Source: Dictyophora rubrovolvata
Taxonomy: Eukaryota; Basidiomycota; Agaricomycetes; Phallales; Phallaceae
DNA length: 64,000 nucleotides
NCBI GenBank assembly: GCA_029959195.1
Contig: CP114119.1
Location: 930,001 to 994,000, forward strand
Reading direction: 5' to 3'
Positions 49,552-60,531 of this stretch are shown here, piece after piece. The position numbers and the translations under genes were made by a program. The number at the start of each line of letters is the position of its first letter. The first letter of the stretch is position 1. The notes beneath the pieces were generated by a model that saw only the letters and a list, made by a program, of their open reading frames with translations, searched no databases and was not told where the DNA came from.

Positions 49552-51549
49552 ATGGAACGTCCATCTAAACCTTCAATTTTCACTGACTCGAACGGAAGAT
49601 CAATTTCGTTTTTCTTGGAAACGTCCGTCAGAGATAAGTCCAAGTTAGTGCGGGCGGTCGGACAACATAACGGCCTCGTTGTCTCCGAGCTTCTAGAAGC
49701 CGATATTCTAATCGCAGACGGCGGCTCAAAGGAAATTAAAGATTTTCTTCAGGCGTGGGGAAGAGATAAAGTTATTTTGGATGCAAGTTGGATAAACAAA
49801 TGCATACAGGCGCGAAGATATATTGGCGAAGATGAATCATGGGCCGGCTGCGATCTACGGTCTGTCAAATTAGGTTGTTATACCGACGAAGAACAAAGGG
49901 AGGATGAAGATCAAGAGCATGATCAACCGCAAGAAGCGTATGTATTTATCATGCCTGTATTAGATGCATTTTGTTCATATCGTAATCAGATCTCAGCTGA
50001 GAAGGCAGACAAAAAGTGCCGGAAATCTACCACCATCCGTGACAACTAGTCAAGCTCACCATTATCAAACATCACATTCGCCAAAGATCAAAATATCTGA
50101 CTCTCCTCCACCCACCAAGAAACGAAGATTGGGAGAACCTTCTAACTCTACGTTCTCAGAAGCTCCATATGACCCAAACGTCCTGCAAACGTCCCAACAG
50201 GGGGCCCCCACTCAAGCTTCTCCCTATACGGCCGGTCCGTCTACGTCCGCACTTCCTCAGCTAACTCAAGAAGTCCTGGGACTTCTCTCTTCACCTTTGT
50301 TAAATTTGTTACCTATCCATATCCAGCATTTCCTAGCTCAACAAGGGGTTTCGAATAGTGAACCAAGGACTCAGCTTGGAAACATTGGGTCTACGAGCAT
50401 ACCCGGTCCATCGATTCAACAACAACAACGGCAGACGCCTTTGTCTACTCAGTCCGACGGTATCAACTCATTCACTTCTCGTTCAGACACTACGACCCCT
50501 GCTTCACCAAAACACGAATACGAAGAGGAATCAATGGCGACAGTCCAGAAATATCCTCGAAGAACCGGTTCTCTTTCTAGTATGCCATCTCCGAACGACG
50601 AGACTCGAAGAACTTCTGGGACGGGACCAGTATCTCAAAGGAGCACAGAAAAGGCCCCTGCTGCCCAACTTAACAAGGGTTTCTTCTTTTTGGATGGCGC
50701 ACCATCTGATTTCTACATCGACATGAGTGTAAAGAATCGAAAGGAACTTATTAATATTGTCAAAGTATGTCTTTTTCCCTTGCTATTCGTATTTCCTGGT
50801 CCTGAATACTTGTTTCAGAAAAATGACGGAAAGATTGTCAATGTAATGAGTGATGCTGATTTTGTCGTCCTCGACAATCGTATGTGTTTAATAAGAGGAA
50901 AAGGCATTATTCTTTGATAATTTTTCTTTGCGTTTAGGCTCACCTTCATTCTCGAGAATAGCTGCCACTGTTCCTTTTGACAAGACTGCCGTCTCACCCA
51001 AGTGGCTGACTGAATGCGCACAGAAGCTGGATTTGGTTCCCGTTGAGCCGTACCGTATCAAAACCTCTCCTCGCCCTGCTTCGTCTTCTCCATCCAAGCG
51101 ACAAAAAGTCCCAAGCTCGTCTCAAAAAACCCCTGCGAGCAGTCAGAAGCCCGAAAGTAAACAATCAATACCTTCCACGCCTTCGACATCAAAGCTAGCT
51201 CTCCACAGTAAAGTCAAACAGTCGCCCCGACGCATACGATCGCCGTCACCGCCTGCTCACATCGAAGCATTGTCAGACACTAAATATGCCTTTACACAAG
51301 GGGAGAAGGAGTGGTTCATACGGTATATTAGGTTCCAATGGCAGCAGGATCCCAAAATCAGCGTCAACGCGCTTATGAATGCCATTACGCGCAAGGTATA
51401 GAAGCGTTTTTCTTGCATAAACGCGTATTTTTTTTCTCATAGCATACATCTAGGCCCCTCATCATCCAAAGAATAGTTGGCATAATGCATTTCATGTTAA
51501 ATGGGCCGCAGAAGTGCAAGCCCTAAGGAATGAAATGAATCACTTCTAG
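49552..51549 (+). CDS. Double-BRCT protein, Rap1-like candidate
   Basis: About 560-590 residues. The first BRCT-type fold (residues 8-105) has ISFFLETSVRDKSKLVRAV, then ADILIADGG and VILDASWINKCIQARRYIG, whose Trp is the BRCT hallmark. A Pro/Ser-rich linker with a basic KKRR motif (nuclear signal) follows. A second BRCT-like segment (about 50680-51050) holds FYIDMSVKNRKELINIVK, ADFVVLDN and VSPKWLTECAQ. The C-terminal part has FTQGEKEWFIRYIRFQWQQ and KAPHHPKNSWHNAFHVKW, which resembles the Myb-type helix bundle of fungal Rap1 (pattern KAPHH..xSW). This combination fits a telomere-associated Rap1/TERF2IP-like protein, but the Rap1 C-terminal interaction domain is not visible. Another chromatin BRCT protein cannot be excluded. 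The second exon must begin after the second AG (…CTGAG) to keep the frame. Confidence 0.6.
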
Positions 51550-51684
51550 CCTTTGATTCCTATGCAAGACTACCAAGCAGTTTAACAGCCCATTGGTCAC
51601 TATGAGTGTATTTGTTGATATTTCAGCAGGTTATATGATTTACAATGCACCTCTATATTACTGGAAAATGATGTATGTAACAAA

Positions 51685-52339
51685 TTATGAGTCGCCTGGT
51701 AGACGGATCCCTGAAACAGGAGGTTCATGCTTGAAGAAACGTCGCCGTCTCTCTTCCCTTGAAAGAGCATGTTCTTGATCACGACCATCACCGCGTAAAC
51801 TGCTTCCCGCTGCATCAAACGAGCCAACCAAAGCCCCAATAGCGGCGCAGGATGCGAGTCCTTTGGGTATAGAACGTCCTTGGATATAGGCATTAATTAG
51901 ACGGACTCAAAAAAAGCTTGATAGGTAGAAGCAGAAAAATACCTCGTGCTCCAGCTAACAAACCAGCTGCACAACCAGCAATCGCTCCGTTTATTGGGTC
52001 TCTCGTTTGACGCAAGTTGGAAACATACGAGTCAGTAAAAGCAAATGTAGCAGCCATTGCAGCTAAGACATAGTAAAACAAGCCAATTAGCATGAAGTAC
52101 AAAGAGTAGAATATCGCTTCCATAGAAAGCAGATTACCAAAAAATCCTATAGTCCCGCCACTTCTTGTGAGAACACCAAACGCCCCTTGGTTATGGGACT
52201 GTAAAGCATTTTGCACCGATGCAACAAGGGTGCCGAAAACTGCTCCTTGTACACCGATAGTGGCAGCATTTCTGAAAGCCGGTCTTTCTTCGAATGTTGT
52301 TTCGACCTGTCCCTGTGTTTGATCTTCAGAGTCGGACAT
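51685..52339 (-). CDS. Tim17/NDUFA11-like inner-membrane protein (complex I accessory subunit candidate)
   Basis: About 195 residues, two exons. After an acidic start (MSDSEDQTQGQVETTFEERP) come four hydrophobic helices with Gly-rich small-residue packing typical of the Tim17/Tim22/Tim23/PMP24 fold: VQGAVFGTLVASVQNAL, GGTIGFFGNLLSMEAIFYSL..., AMAATFAFTDSYVSNLR, AIAGCAAGLLAGARGRS and SCAAIGALVGSFDAAG. The end REERRRRFFKHEPP resembles the conserved tail of fungal 21.3 kDa/NDUFA11 complex I subunits, which I take as the best guess. A general Tim17-family carrier is the alternative. No cleavable presequence. The start is the first ATG of the exon. It is convergent with the BRCT gene, with 135 bp between the stops. 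Confidence 0.75.
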
Positions 52340-53390
52340 CGCGACTACGACTACGTTGTAACACTCGGGAACGGAATGGTGGTTGAAGCAAGTGTTGTGA
52401 CAAAACGATGGTCACACTCGGAATGACAGTAGTCTCTAGCATCTAACCAGAACATTGGTTTTGGTTGGAGCGTTGGATTACCCTAACTCTTAAACAACGT
52501 TAAATTCAATCCTTGTATACTTTGTAATTGAGATCTTCATCTTTCCCGGTATCACATACGAGGAATGCTCAGGAAGTCGATGGATCCCCGTAATCCAGAG
52601 GAGGGTTGCGCTTTGTATTTGTATGAGCACAACGCCGTTACTTAACAGGCTCGACGCGACCCAGCTTCATAGTGGTATATATGCGAAGTGCGAAGACGAG
52701 CAATATCTCAAAGCCGCATCCGCCTCTACATGCCGCACGTACAACTTCAAGGTCTCACGTAAATTCAGCCCTTTTCGGATTCGTAGCTGGTGATCTGCAC
52801 ATCCTATATTTCCCGATATTTTGCTGGCAAAGAAATGCTGACAAATACCCTTATACATCGAGTATCGGCCTGCTATATGATCAGATGACCATGTCACTAC
52901 GACGTGTTTATTTCAGAAGTTTTCCCGAAAACTGTTTGTTTGCCTCGATTTGATGCTCCCAAACGACTCTCTTGAGAAAGTCTATTTCGGTAATGAGAAA
53001 AAAATGCCGATTTTTGTGGTACGGTGCGTTTCTTTGCGCTGTTCCTGTATTCATCTATATTTCGTGATGATATGTAGGCGAGCATTATGGTTATGGTCAT
53101 GATCTCCTATATTTTGGAACGCTTGCTTCGTGCACTGTCAGTCTGACGGCCGCTTGAGCATGGACCTAGACACGCAATGAGAACTTACATTTTGATTTGG
53201 ATACGTACAGTATTCCTGTTTGTCAATTCTCAATCATTTCGAGTCACGAGGTTCCGTCTTCGTCATAACAAGTTTGTAGCTACGAATTCTAGCCCATGGT
53301 GGCTATGGCCATACCCATTTTCGAGAGCTAAACTCTCACATTTGGATCCTATAAAATGTGCTCCTCAGTCAACGCTTTGGCACATCCATA
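52340..53390. promoter_or_regulatory. Divergent intergenic region before the endoglucanase gene
   Basis: 1,051 bp between the Tim17-like gene and the GH5 gene, with no coding exon set I can support. Candidate TATA element cctataaaat lies at 53348-53357, 34-43 bp before the endoglucanase ATG. The length suits a regulated cellulase promoter, but I did not find a repeated activator site. Confidence 0.4.
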
Positions 53391-55388
53391 ATGGCGTTTT
53401 TTACTCACTTAACCACTTTGATTGCTTTGGCCACCCAAGTCTGTGCTAAAATCCTTTACGCAGGCGTAAACGAAGTAAGCTGTCGATACCTTGAGCGTTC
53501 CAATACCCCCATTGATCACCTTTTCCCAGTCCGGAGGTGAATTCGGGGTATTTGGAGTTAAAGGCCAAGGTTTGCCTGGAAGATTTGGTGTGGACTATGA
53601 ATTCATTAACAAAGTGGGATCTCTCGACATGGCCCATTTTTTTCTTTTCAGCTTTTCTGACAAAATAAACAGAGTGCTATTGATATTTTTGTTGACCAAG
53701 AGCATATCAACATATTCAGAGTGACATTTTTAATGGAGCGAATGACACCAGTTGAAACTGGTATGCATGTACACTTCTACCTATCGTCTGTGATGATTCT
53801 CACACCCAGAGTAGGTCTTGCTGGTCCATTTAATGAAACAGTGGGTTGCTTCCTGCCTGACGCCTATGCTATTTTTTTCTAATACATAGCAGTATTTTGG
53901 ATTTTATGAAGACGCTGTTAATTATATCACTCAAACAAAAGGAGCCTATGCCCTAATTGATGTACGTTTATTCTGTGAAGACATTTTGCCCAGGGTTGAC
54001 ATTATTATTTACAGCCACACAATTATGTGAGTTTCATCTCTCAATAATTCTGTTTGTTTCATTCATATTTTATCCACAGATGAGATACAAGTACATTATA
54101 ACTACTTCTCTGGCGAAGACTCAGCTTATAGCCCTCTTATAGCGATCCTTCAGATCAACCCACTTCGGGCAGTGTGAATACAACACACTTCCTTTTTCGA
54201 GACAACAAATCCTCATAGAGTTTTAGGTCATAGGTAATACATCCGACCCAAATGCTGCGACGACAGCAGATTTTGCAGAATTTTGGAAAAAACTTGCTGG
54301 TCGATTTGTTAATAACGAAAAGGTCGTTTTTGGAATAAATAATGAGCCTCATGATATGGTACGTTCCTGGTAAATGGTTCCAACCACTTTATACTCAAGA
54401 TATTGCTCATAGCCGACACAATTGATCTTGATAAACGATCAAGTATGTTCCCTGGTATATGTAGAATATACGCTAATTGTTCATGCTTCTATGGGCTGCC
54501 ATTAACGCTATTCGCTCCACCGGAGCGCAACAACTCATTTTGGCCCCTGGAAACGGCTTCACTGGTGGACATTCTTGGAATCAGACCACTGGTGAAAATG
54601 ACTTGCCGTCCAGTGAATTCCTAGGGTTTATCAGAGATCCGCTTCACAACACCGCTATTGATGTACACGAGGTTAGTCGCAGTGTTATGAGTACAAGTAT
54701 GCTTGCTAACGTCACTGTAGTACCTCGGTATGCACGCCCCAGTTCTCTTTCTTTCTGCCTCAACCTCATTACCCTTTACTTCACCTATAAAGACATCGAC
54801 TTCTCTGGCGGCCACAATGTCTGCTCGCAACCGGGTCCTTCTAATCTGGCTGGATTCACGAGTTTCCTGAAGCAGAATAATTTAAAGTACTTTTTTTCGC
54901 AGATTATCTTTCATCATGAACCTCAATCTTCTTAGAGCCGTATTATCTGAATTTGGTGCTGGAAATAATGAGAATTGCTTTGAGGTGAGCTAAATACGAT
55001 CAAGTTTTTCACTTGAATTGAAAAGAGTTTCCTAATAAGTTCGTAAACGATCTCCTTAATTATCTGGGAGAAAACGATGAATACATTGGATGGTTAGCGT
55101 GGGCTGCTGGTCCAAGTATACTTTTTGTTATGTAAATGCATAGGCATTTATTCACTTGAATTTGTTTAATAGTTTGGGGTACAGCTGATGCATGCTGTGG
55201 TCCGGATACCGGTAATCTCGAACCTGGATCTCTTACCAGCGAAGGCACTCCAGGGTAGGTCCTCAGCGTAACAACGTGCATCTCATTTAGCAAACTGAAT
55301 ATTTAGCGCCTTCGACACTGTCTGGAAGAATGCCATCGCACCAAACATCCCCAGCAGTAAGCTCGTTTGTACGCGCTTTGAAGAGTAG
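53391..55388 (+). CDS. GH5 endo-beta-1,4-glucanase (secreted cellulase)
   Basis: Secreted endoglucanase that cuts internal beta-1,4-glucan links. Roughly 12 exons, product about 350-390 residues. The signal peptide is MAFFTHLTTLIALATQVCA, then the mature start KILYAGVNESGGEFG. GH5 landmarks in order: FRVTFLMERMTP, AYALIDPHNYMRYN, FGINNEPHDM with the acid/base Glu, LILAPGNGFTGGHSW, VHEYLDIDFSGGH (conserved His and Tyr region), VLSEFGAGN with the nucleophile Glu, and YIGWLAWAAGP. The late CCGPDTGNLEPGSLTSEGTP and TRFEE end are typical of subfamily 5 (EGII-like). No CBM1 or linker is present, as in brown-rot-type endoglucanases, although other lifestyles also have CBM-less forms. It is convergent with the UCS gene (158 bp). 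Confidence 0.9.
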
Positions 55389-55546
55389 AACTTCTTCTGA
55401 TGCAACAATTTCGCAGCCCTCAAGAAAAGCGGCACTTCAGGCCTTTTCTAACCTATATCATCTGATTCACATCGAAGTGACAAAACAATACAGTGTATTT
55501 ACAATCAACAGCAAGTGTTATATACATATATACATATTCGTTCCCC

Positions 55547-57730
55547 CTACAAGGGAAGCTTAATACCAGCTTCCAACATCCACTTCAGCACCTCAGCGGC
55601 GGGTTTGATGATGGCAGCATTATTTGGTCCACCTGGAGTATTTTTGACCACATGCACCAATGCACGGACAAGACCTTTTTTTTCTCCTTCAACAGACATA
55701 GCGGACCTTTCCTCCCGGGTGTCCAAGTTGGCAAATATGTTCCGGATGCATACTACTCCACGATGAACTAAACCCGCGTCCACATTCGGTGCTTGGTACT
55801 GCCCTGTCTGGTTCTCTTCCTTGTGCTGGGACTGAACAACAACGGTGGGATCGATGACGCCAACAATAATAGGGACGACAATATGTCGCTCTAATTCGAG
55901 TTCGGCTAAACTTCGACATGCATGTGGAGATGCAGTCAGAACGGCCAAAGCTCCCATGGCTGCTAATCTTGTCGGCAGATCTTCAACATCCGACAGAGCC
56001 AGCATTATATGCAACCTTGATTTTGAAGGGCTCTCGGCGGTTCCTCCAAAATACTCAAATGCCGTATCAGATCCTCCTACAAGATTGCAGATCAGCTCCA
56101 TAGCGGCTCGACGAACCATAAAGTTATTATCAAGGAGTAGATGTTCACAGCGCTGAATGATAATACCAGCAGATGAGCTATCCTCCTGGGTATCGTTTGA
56201 CATATTTTGGAGTCGGAAAGTGGCAAGACGATCCGCGGCATCAGGGGAGATGGAGGCCAAGTTCGTAAGAGCCATCAGAGCCTCAAATTTCTGAAGTAAC
56301 GATGATGAAGAATGCACTAGCAGAACTGTAAAGGGTCGAACGGCATCGATGTAGGCATCGGAATTGGTCCCGAAAACAGCGTTTGGGGGTGAAGTGATGG
56401 TTAATTTGGCCAATGCTTGGTTGGCCTGTAAGTCGCTAACGTCTATCAAGTCTACTTTCTTCGGATCCAGTGTTTTCACGTCTTGTATCTCTTCCAAGGT
56501 TGCTTGTATTATTGATAAGAGGGTTTTTGCCCCTCCTCCCTGAAGTATTTTCCCTCTGTTTCCCTTATCCTCCGACAAGTACAGGAGCGCCGCCCCCACG
56601 GCTCTGCGAATGGCAATGCTTCGCCTTCCTGAGCTTTTAGCGATGGTATATTGGACGATATCACTAAGTGCATGAGCTGCACCTGCCTGCAGGAGTTCTT
56701 TGCACCGAATGCTAACATGGGCGTCGTCATCCAATGGATCAGGCTGTGGCATCATGCTTTTCCCCTCCGAACGGGAGTTGGAATTGGACATGAGGCGGAG
56801 TTTTTCAATTTGCTGTTCCTCTTCAGATAAATGACGTTTATACGAACTGAGATTGAGTATAATTGCAGAAATCCCGTAGCTTAATCCAACGTCAGATTTT
56901 AAAGCCATTTCCGATGACGAAATTTCTTGATAGGAAGCAGGAAACGAGGATCTTGTGTGCCCACGCGCAAGCTTCATAAGGTTTTGTAAAAACGCATCAT
57001 CGCGTGCGAGCAGCTCTTTAAAATCAGGACGGACGGTAAGATAGACGAGGCCTTCAATGGAGTCTGAGATACCTGGGGGGGAAGGTGAAGTGACAAGCGA
57101 CGACGAGATCAATTGTTTCATCGATCTAAACAACCGTTCTACTTCAAAATTATGATTTTCTTGCCCTGTATCCAGTGCACTTCGGGAATCTTCTTCTAGT
57201 CCTTGAGATAATTTGACGAGTGCAACGATAGATGCTGCTTGTAGAGCGGGATCATTGGCCTGCTGCGAGCTGCGTTCTAGCCATGTTCGTACTTCATCGG
57301 ATGATATTAGAGGCCGGCATTGTTTGTTGGAACTGGCTTGTGAAAGCAGCTCAGCGGTCGCGTGTAAAGCTACCGCCGATGAAGGGAGCAAATCCGGAAT
57401 GTCCATGATCGAAGATAAAACGCCATCTTTGCACAGAATCTCGGAAGCGGACGCCATATCTAGTTGAAATAGTGTTGAAAAAAAAGAGACCGTAGGTATA
57501 AGTATTGCTTCGTCAGTTTCTGCCAGTCGAGATTCGAGGACAGGAGCGATCAGCCCAGTGAGAGTACTCGTCCCTTCCTCAGCACTGGTTTGTTTCTGAC
57601 GAATGGTTGCGATGTACTTGGAAAGTTCATGCAGTGAGTTAGAGCGATTATTGAGATCATTACTATAGGAAAAGGCAGCAATGATCTGCTGCAAGTCTAT
57701 GGATAAAGGCTCGCTTGACTCAGGCGGCAT
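55547..57730 (-). CDS. UCS-domain myosin chaperone (She4/Rng3/UNC-45-like)
   Basis: Folds and stabilises the myosin motor with Hsp90, so it acts in actin-based polarity and cytokinesis. A single uninterrupted exon of 727 codons, unusual in this intron-rich window. The whole protein is an armadillo/HEAT-type helical array with the UCS core in the C-terminal half: ADRLATFRLQNM, LLLDNNFMVRRAAMELICNL, LPTRLAAMGALAVLTASPHAC, and RGVVCIRNIFANL. There is no TPR domain, as in fungal She4 and Rng3 and unlike animal UNC-45. I start at MPPESSEPLSIDLQQ. The frame is open with an ATG as far upstream as 57910, but that extension overlaps the ESF1 coding tail and lacks She4-like sequence. The gap to ESF1 is 79 bp on the same strand. 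Confidence 0.85.
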   Translation of the reverse strand: MPPESSEPLSIDLQQIIAAFSYSNDLNNRSNSLHELSKYIATIRQKQTSAEEGTSTLTGLIAPVLESRLAETDEAILIPTVSFFSTLFQLDMASASEILCKDGVLSSIMDIPDLLPSSAVALHATAELLSQASSNKQCRPLISSDEVRTWLERSSQQANDPALQAASIVALVKLSQGLEEDSRSALDTGQENHNFEVERLFRSMKQLISSSLVTSPSPPGISDSIEGLVYLTVRPDFKELLARDDAFLQNLMKLARGHTRSSFPASYQEISSSEMALKSDVGLSYGISAIILNLSSYKRHLSEEEQQIEKLRLMSNSNSRSEGKSMMPQPDPLDDDAHVSIRCKELLQAGAAHALSDIVQYTIAKSSGRRSIAIRRAVGAALLYLSEDKGNRGKILQGGGAKTLLSIIQATLEEIQDVKTLDPKKVDLIDVSDLQANQALAKLTITSPPNAVFGTNSDAYIDAVRPFTVLLVHSSSSLLQKFEALMALTNLASISPDAADRLATFRLQNMSNDTQEDSSSAGIIIQRCEHLLLDNNFMVRRAAMELICNLVGGSDTAFEYFGGTAESPSKSRLHIMLALSDVEDLPTRLAAMGALAVLTASPHACRSLAELELERHIVVPIIVGVIDPTVVVQSQHKEENQTGQYQAPNVDAGLVHRGVVCIRNIFANLDTREERSAMSVEGEKKGLVRALVHVVKNTPGGPNNAAIIKPAAEVLKWMLEAGIKLPL

Positions 57731-57809
57731 TCGAGGGAGGTCACGGTCACGCTTGGTAAATGCACCCCGCAGTCGATTGTGCAAAAATACTATTTCGTTG
57801 TAACAATCA

Positions 57810-60036
57810 CTACGAAATCTTTCTACGTTTATTCTCGCCTCTTTTATCATTATGGAGGCTGGACTTTCTTTTGACCTTTTCAACCAGGTGTTTGAGACTT
57901 CGACTATCATTATCGTTTGATAAGGGATTTATGGGAGAAGATTCAAGGTTCCCTCTTGATCGTTGTCGTTTTGCCCGTTCTTCCAAAAGAGCAGACATGC
58001 TCTTTGTCTTTTTGAAGCTAAAATATTGTTAGAGTCAGATAGACACCGCGTAAAAGATTACGTACTGTGGGTTTGAAGGGTCAATCGCAAAGGCATGGTC
58101 TTCGTGTAAGGCTTTAAATCGTGGATCACTGATATCGAGGATGAAGTCCTCTTGGATTTCGTCTGTATGGTCGCCTTGATGTTGCCTCTTTTCCTTGCGG
58201 CGTTTTTTCGTTTTCCCCTTTTCAGCCTTGATAACAGCCCGCATGTCAAAGTGTTTCGGCTCGCGGTCATCTCCCAAGGTCGCTTGCAACAATTCAAGCT
58301 CTATCGTATCGGCTTTCTTAAGTTCTACATTTTTAGTGGAGCGATTATCCTTGCTAGCGGTTGGAGCTTCTTCATCGTCTTCATCTTCCCCGAAGAAGTC
58401 ATCCCCTCCAAGCGATTCCTCAGTCTGCTTGGTTTTCTGAGGTCTCTCGTCCTTTTGTTTCTTCCGTTTCTCTTTTTGCTTCCTGAGATAGCGTTCACGC
58501 GTTGTCTCTTCTTCTTTGTCGGCAATGTTATTGGAGCTGCTGAGACCAGGTGTGAAAGTGATTTTCATTTCATCACCTTTTTCGAAATCTTTGCCCCAGC
58601 CTTCGGGTACTAGTTCATTATCTTCATCCACTTCATTTAGTAAAAGCGATCGGAATTTTTCTCGTCTCGTTTCATCCCCATCATCCGAGCCTTCATCCGA
58701 GCTGGCAGATGCCAAAAAGGCTTTGAAATCTGCTTCCTCTAATTCCTTCTTAGAGAACGTCCGACGTGTCATTTTAACTCTTTCCGGATCATCGTCGTCC
58801 CACGTTAGCTTTACCTTGGAATGCCGAAGGGCCTAGTTAAACTCGTCAAATTTCGGTATTGAAGCATTCGACAAGGTAAAACTTACATCAGTCACAAACT
58901 CTACTGCTTTATAATGAGCTTTTTCCTCCGTTGCTTCGTCGCTTCGGGTAGTTTAGCCAATCATTCACAAAGAAAACAGATGACCTACGTATAATCATCA
59001 GCGAAGGACATCTCGTCTGGTACATAACTGAGATCGAATATATTAGCAGATCGTTCCAGCTCCGTGCCATCGAGTTCAGAAAAAATATGAGCGGCAGCGT
59101 CTGGTGTATCGCAAGTAACGATTGCATAATAATACCTATTTTAGGATTAACTTAGATAGCATTTCCATCTGAGAAGGGCAGTATACGAACCGTAATCGCT
59201 CCAACTGATACTTTCGCAGCGCATCTTCGTCATACTCATTTCCATCGTCCTCTTCGACATCATCGTTGTTTTGTTTCTTGAAGATGTGTTTTGGAGGGCC
59301 GGCTTTCGTTTCATGCTCCATTCGCGCTTTTCCAAACTCACTAGGATAAACACGGACGTTCAAAACCTTTCCAATGGCTGGAGTGCCCTTCTTGGATGAG
59401 GATGACACCACTGAGGAAAATATTTTGTAAAGATGGCTTGCTTTGACATGGTCCCAGTCGATATTTACAACGGCGAGGCGAGTGGTCTTCTCCGCGTTGG
59501 ATGACTTAGCCTTTTGCTCCTCCTCTATCGACTTTTCAACGTTAATTTTAGCTAGAGCATCGAGCTCCGCGAATTGGGACTCATCCAAGTCAACTTCAAT
59601 CTCTTCTTCGACGGGAATAGGCTTCCGGGAAGTGTTCCCTAGCACCACTGGCTGGTTGTTCTCAGAATCTGATTCTTCGGTGGTCGCTTCCTCATCATCC
59701 GAGCTTTCCATTAGAACTCCTCCACGAGCATAATCAGGTATGGATGAAGCGAGCAGTTCCTCGTTGCCTTCCAAACGGTAAAACCGTCGTAGGTTTTCCG
59801 TATCATGGCCTTTTGATAATTTCCTGCCATATTTATCAACCTGGGCTGGGATTTTTCAGCAACCCATTTCGAGATCGTAGAGTAACAAACTCCGTACCTG
59901 TTTTGTTCGCGCTTTTTTGGTTGTCCTTTGAGAAAACTGACTTAAATCTTTCGTCTACGATGATTTTATTTTGCCTTTTGCGTAATTTACGGAAGCGTGG
60001 ATCTGTTTTAAAACGTGCAAACCGCGGGTCTGACAT
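57810..60036 (-). CDS. ESF1: ESF1 ribosome biogenesis factor
   Basis: Nucleolar pre-rRNA processing protein needed for 18S rRNA (small-subunit processome). About 640-650 residues in six or seven exons. The start MSDPRFARFKTDPRFRKLRK is the conserved NUC153-like ESF1 opening. It continues QVDKYGRKLSKG, then acidic Asp/Glu blocks, then a RRM-like fold with TRLAVVNIDWDHVKASHLYKIF and LNVRVYPSEFGKARME, YYYAIVTCDTPDAAAHIF and YVPDEMSF. Lys/Glu-rich segments follow, and the C-terminal NUC153 motif DPRFKALHEDHAFAIDPSNPQF. It ends SALLEERAKRQRS...KRRKIS, a basic nucleolar tail. It is divergent from the repeat-protein gene, with 495 bp between. Confidence 0.94.
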
Positions 60037-60353
60037 TTTGTGAGTGGGCTATCACGACCCTCAAAATACGCGCAGGTGACAGACGTGACCATCGTATATA
60101 TCTTGGCCCCTTCAAGCCCACGCAAATGCATAAATCCTTATACTTATATATATTTCATTTTTTCCCCGAACTTCAAAATTAATTAATGCCGAGATACATA
60201 CTTACATCTCAATAACATCTCAATTGATTTTTGAGGGTGACTACGAGGGACGAGTTCTAGCGTATCCAGATCCTGCAATTTGATTGGCCCCACTCGTTGT
60301 ATTTTTGATGATGGCTGTCATGAAAACCGTTGCTACCGGTCGATATGGCCTTG

Positions 60354-60363
60354 TATATATAAA
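60354..60363 (+). promoter_or_regulatory. TATA box of the secreted repeat protein gene
   Basis: TATATATAAA, a strong consensus TATA element about 180 bp before the ATG and about 58 bp before the likely 5'UTR intron. Other genes here rarely have such a site, so this gene is probably strongly or conditionally expressed. Confidence 0.6.
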
Positions 60364-60411
60364 CCCCAGATCTGCTATTCGAAACAAACCCCATTCCCTC
60401 ACTCTCTCTAT

Positions 60412-60463
60412 GTGAGTTTCAAAATAATTTCATTATTCTCTGCTGATGTTTTTCTTTCTTCAG
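60412..60463 (+). other. Putative 5'UTR intron of the secreted repeat protein gene
   Basis: A 52-bp stretch starting GTGAGT and ending in a pyrimidine tract plus CAG, with gctgat as a likely branch site 22-28 bp before the end. No ATG of the protein lies upstream in frame, so it would be a leader intron. Confidence 0.5.
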
Positions 60464-60531
60464 TTTTCGATCTTGGCCGCTGGCGACCCTTTTACACCTT
60501 TAAATCTATTTCAGCAGAAAAACATTCTAAA

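Larger units (their letters stand above)
60037..60531. promoter_or_regulatory. Divergent promoter region, ESF1 / secreted repeat protein
   Basis: 495 bp. On the plus strand it has an inverted CCAAT box (gattgg, 60282-60287), the TATA box and a UTR intron given separately. On the ESF1 side (60037-60200) it is AT-rich, with no clear TATA box. No gene seen. Confidence 0.5.
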
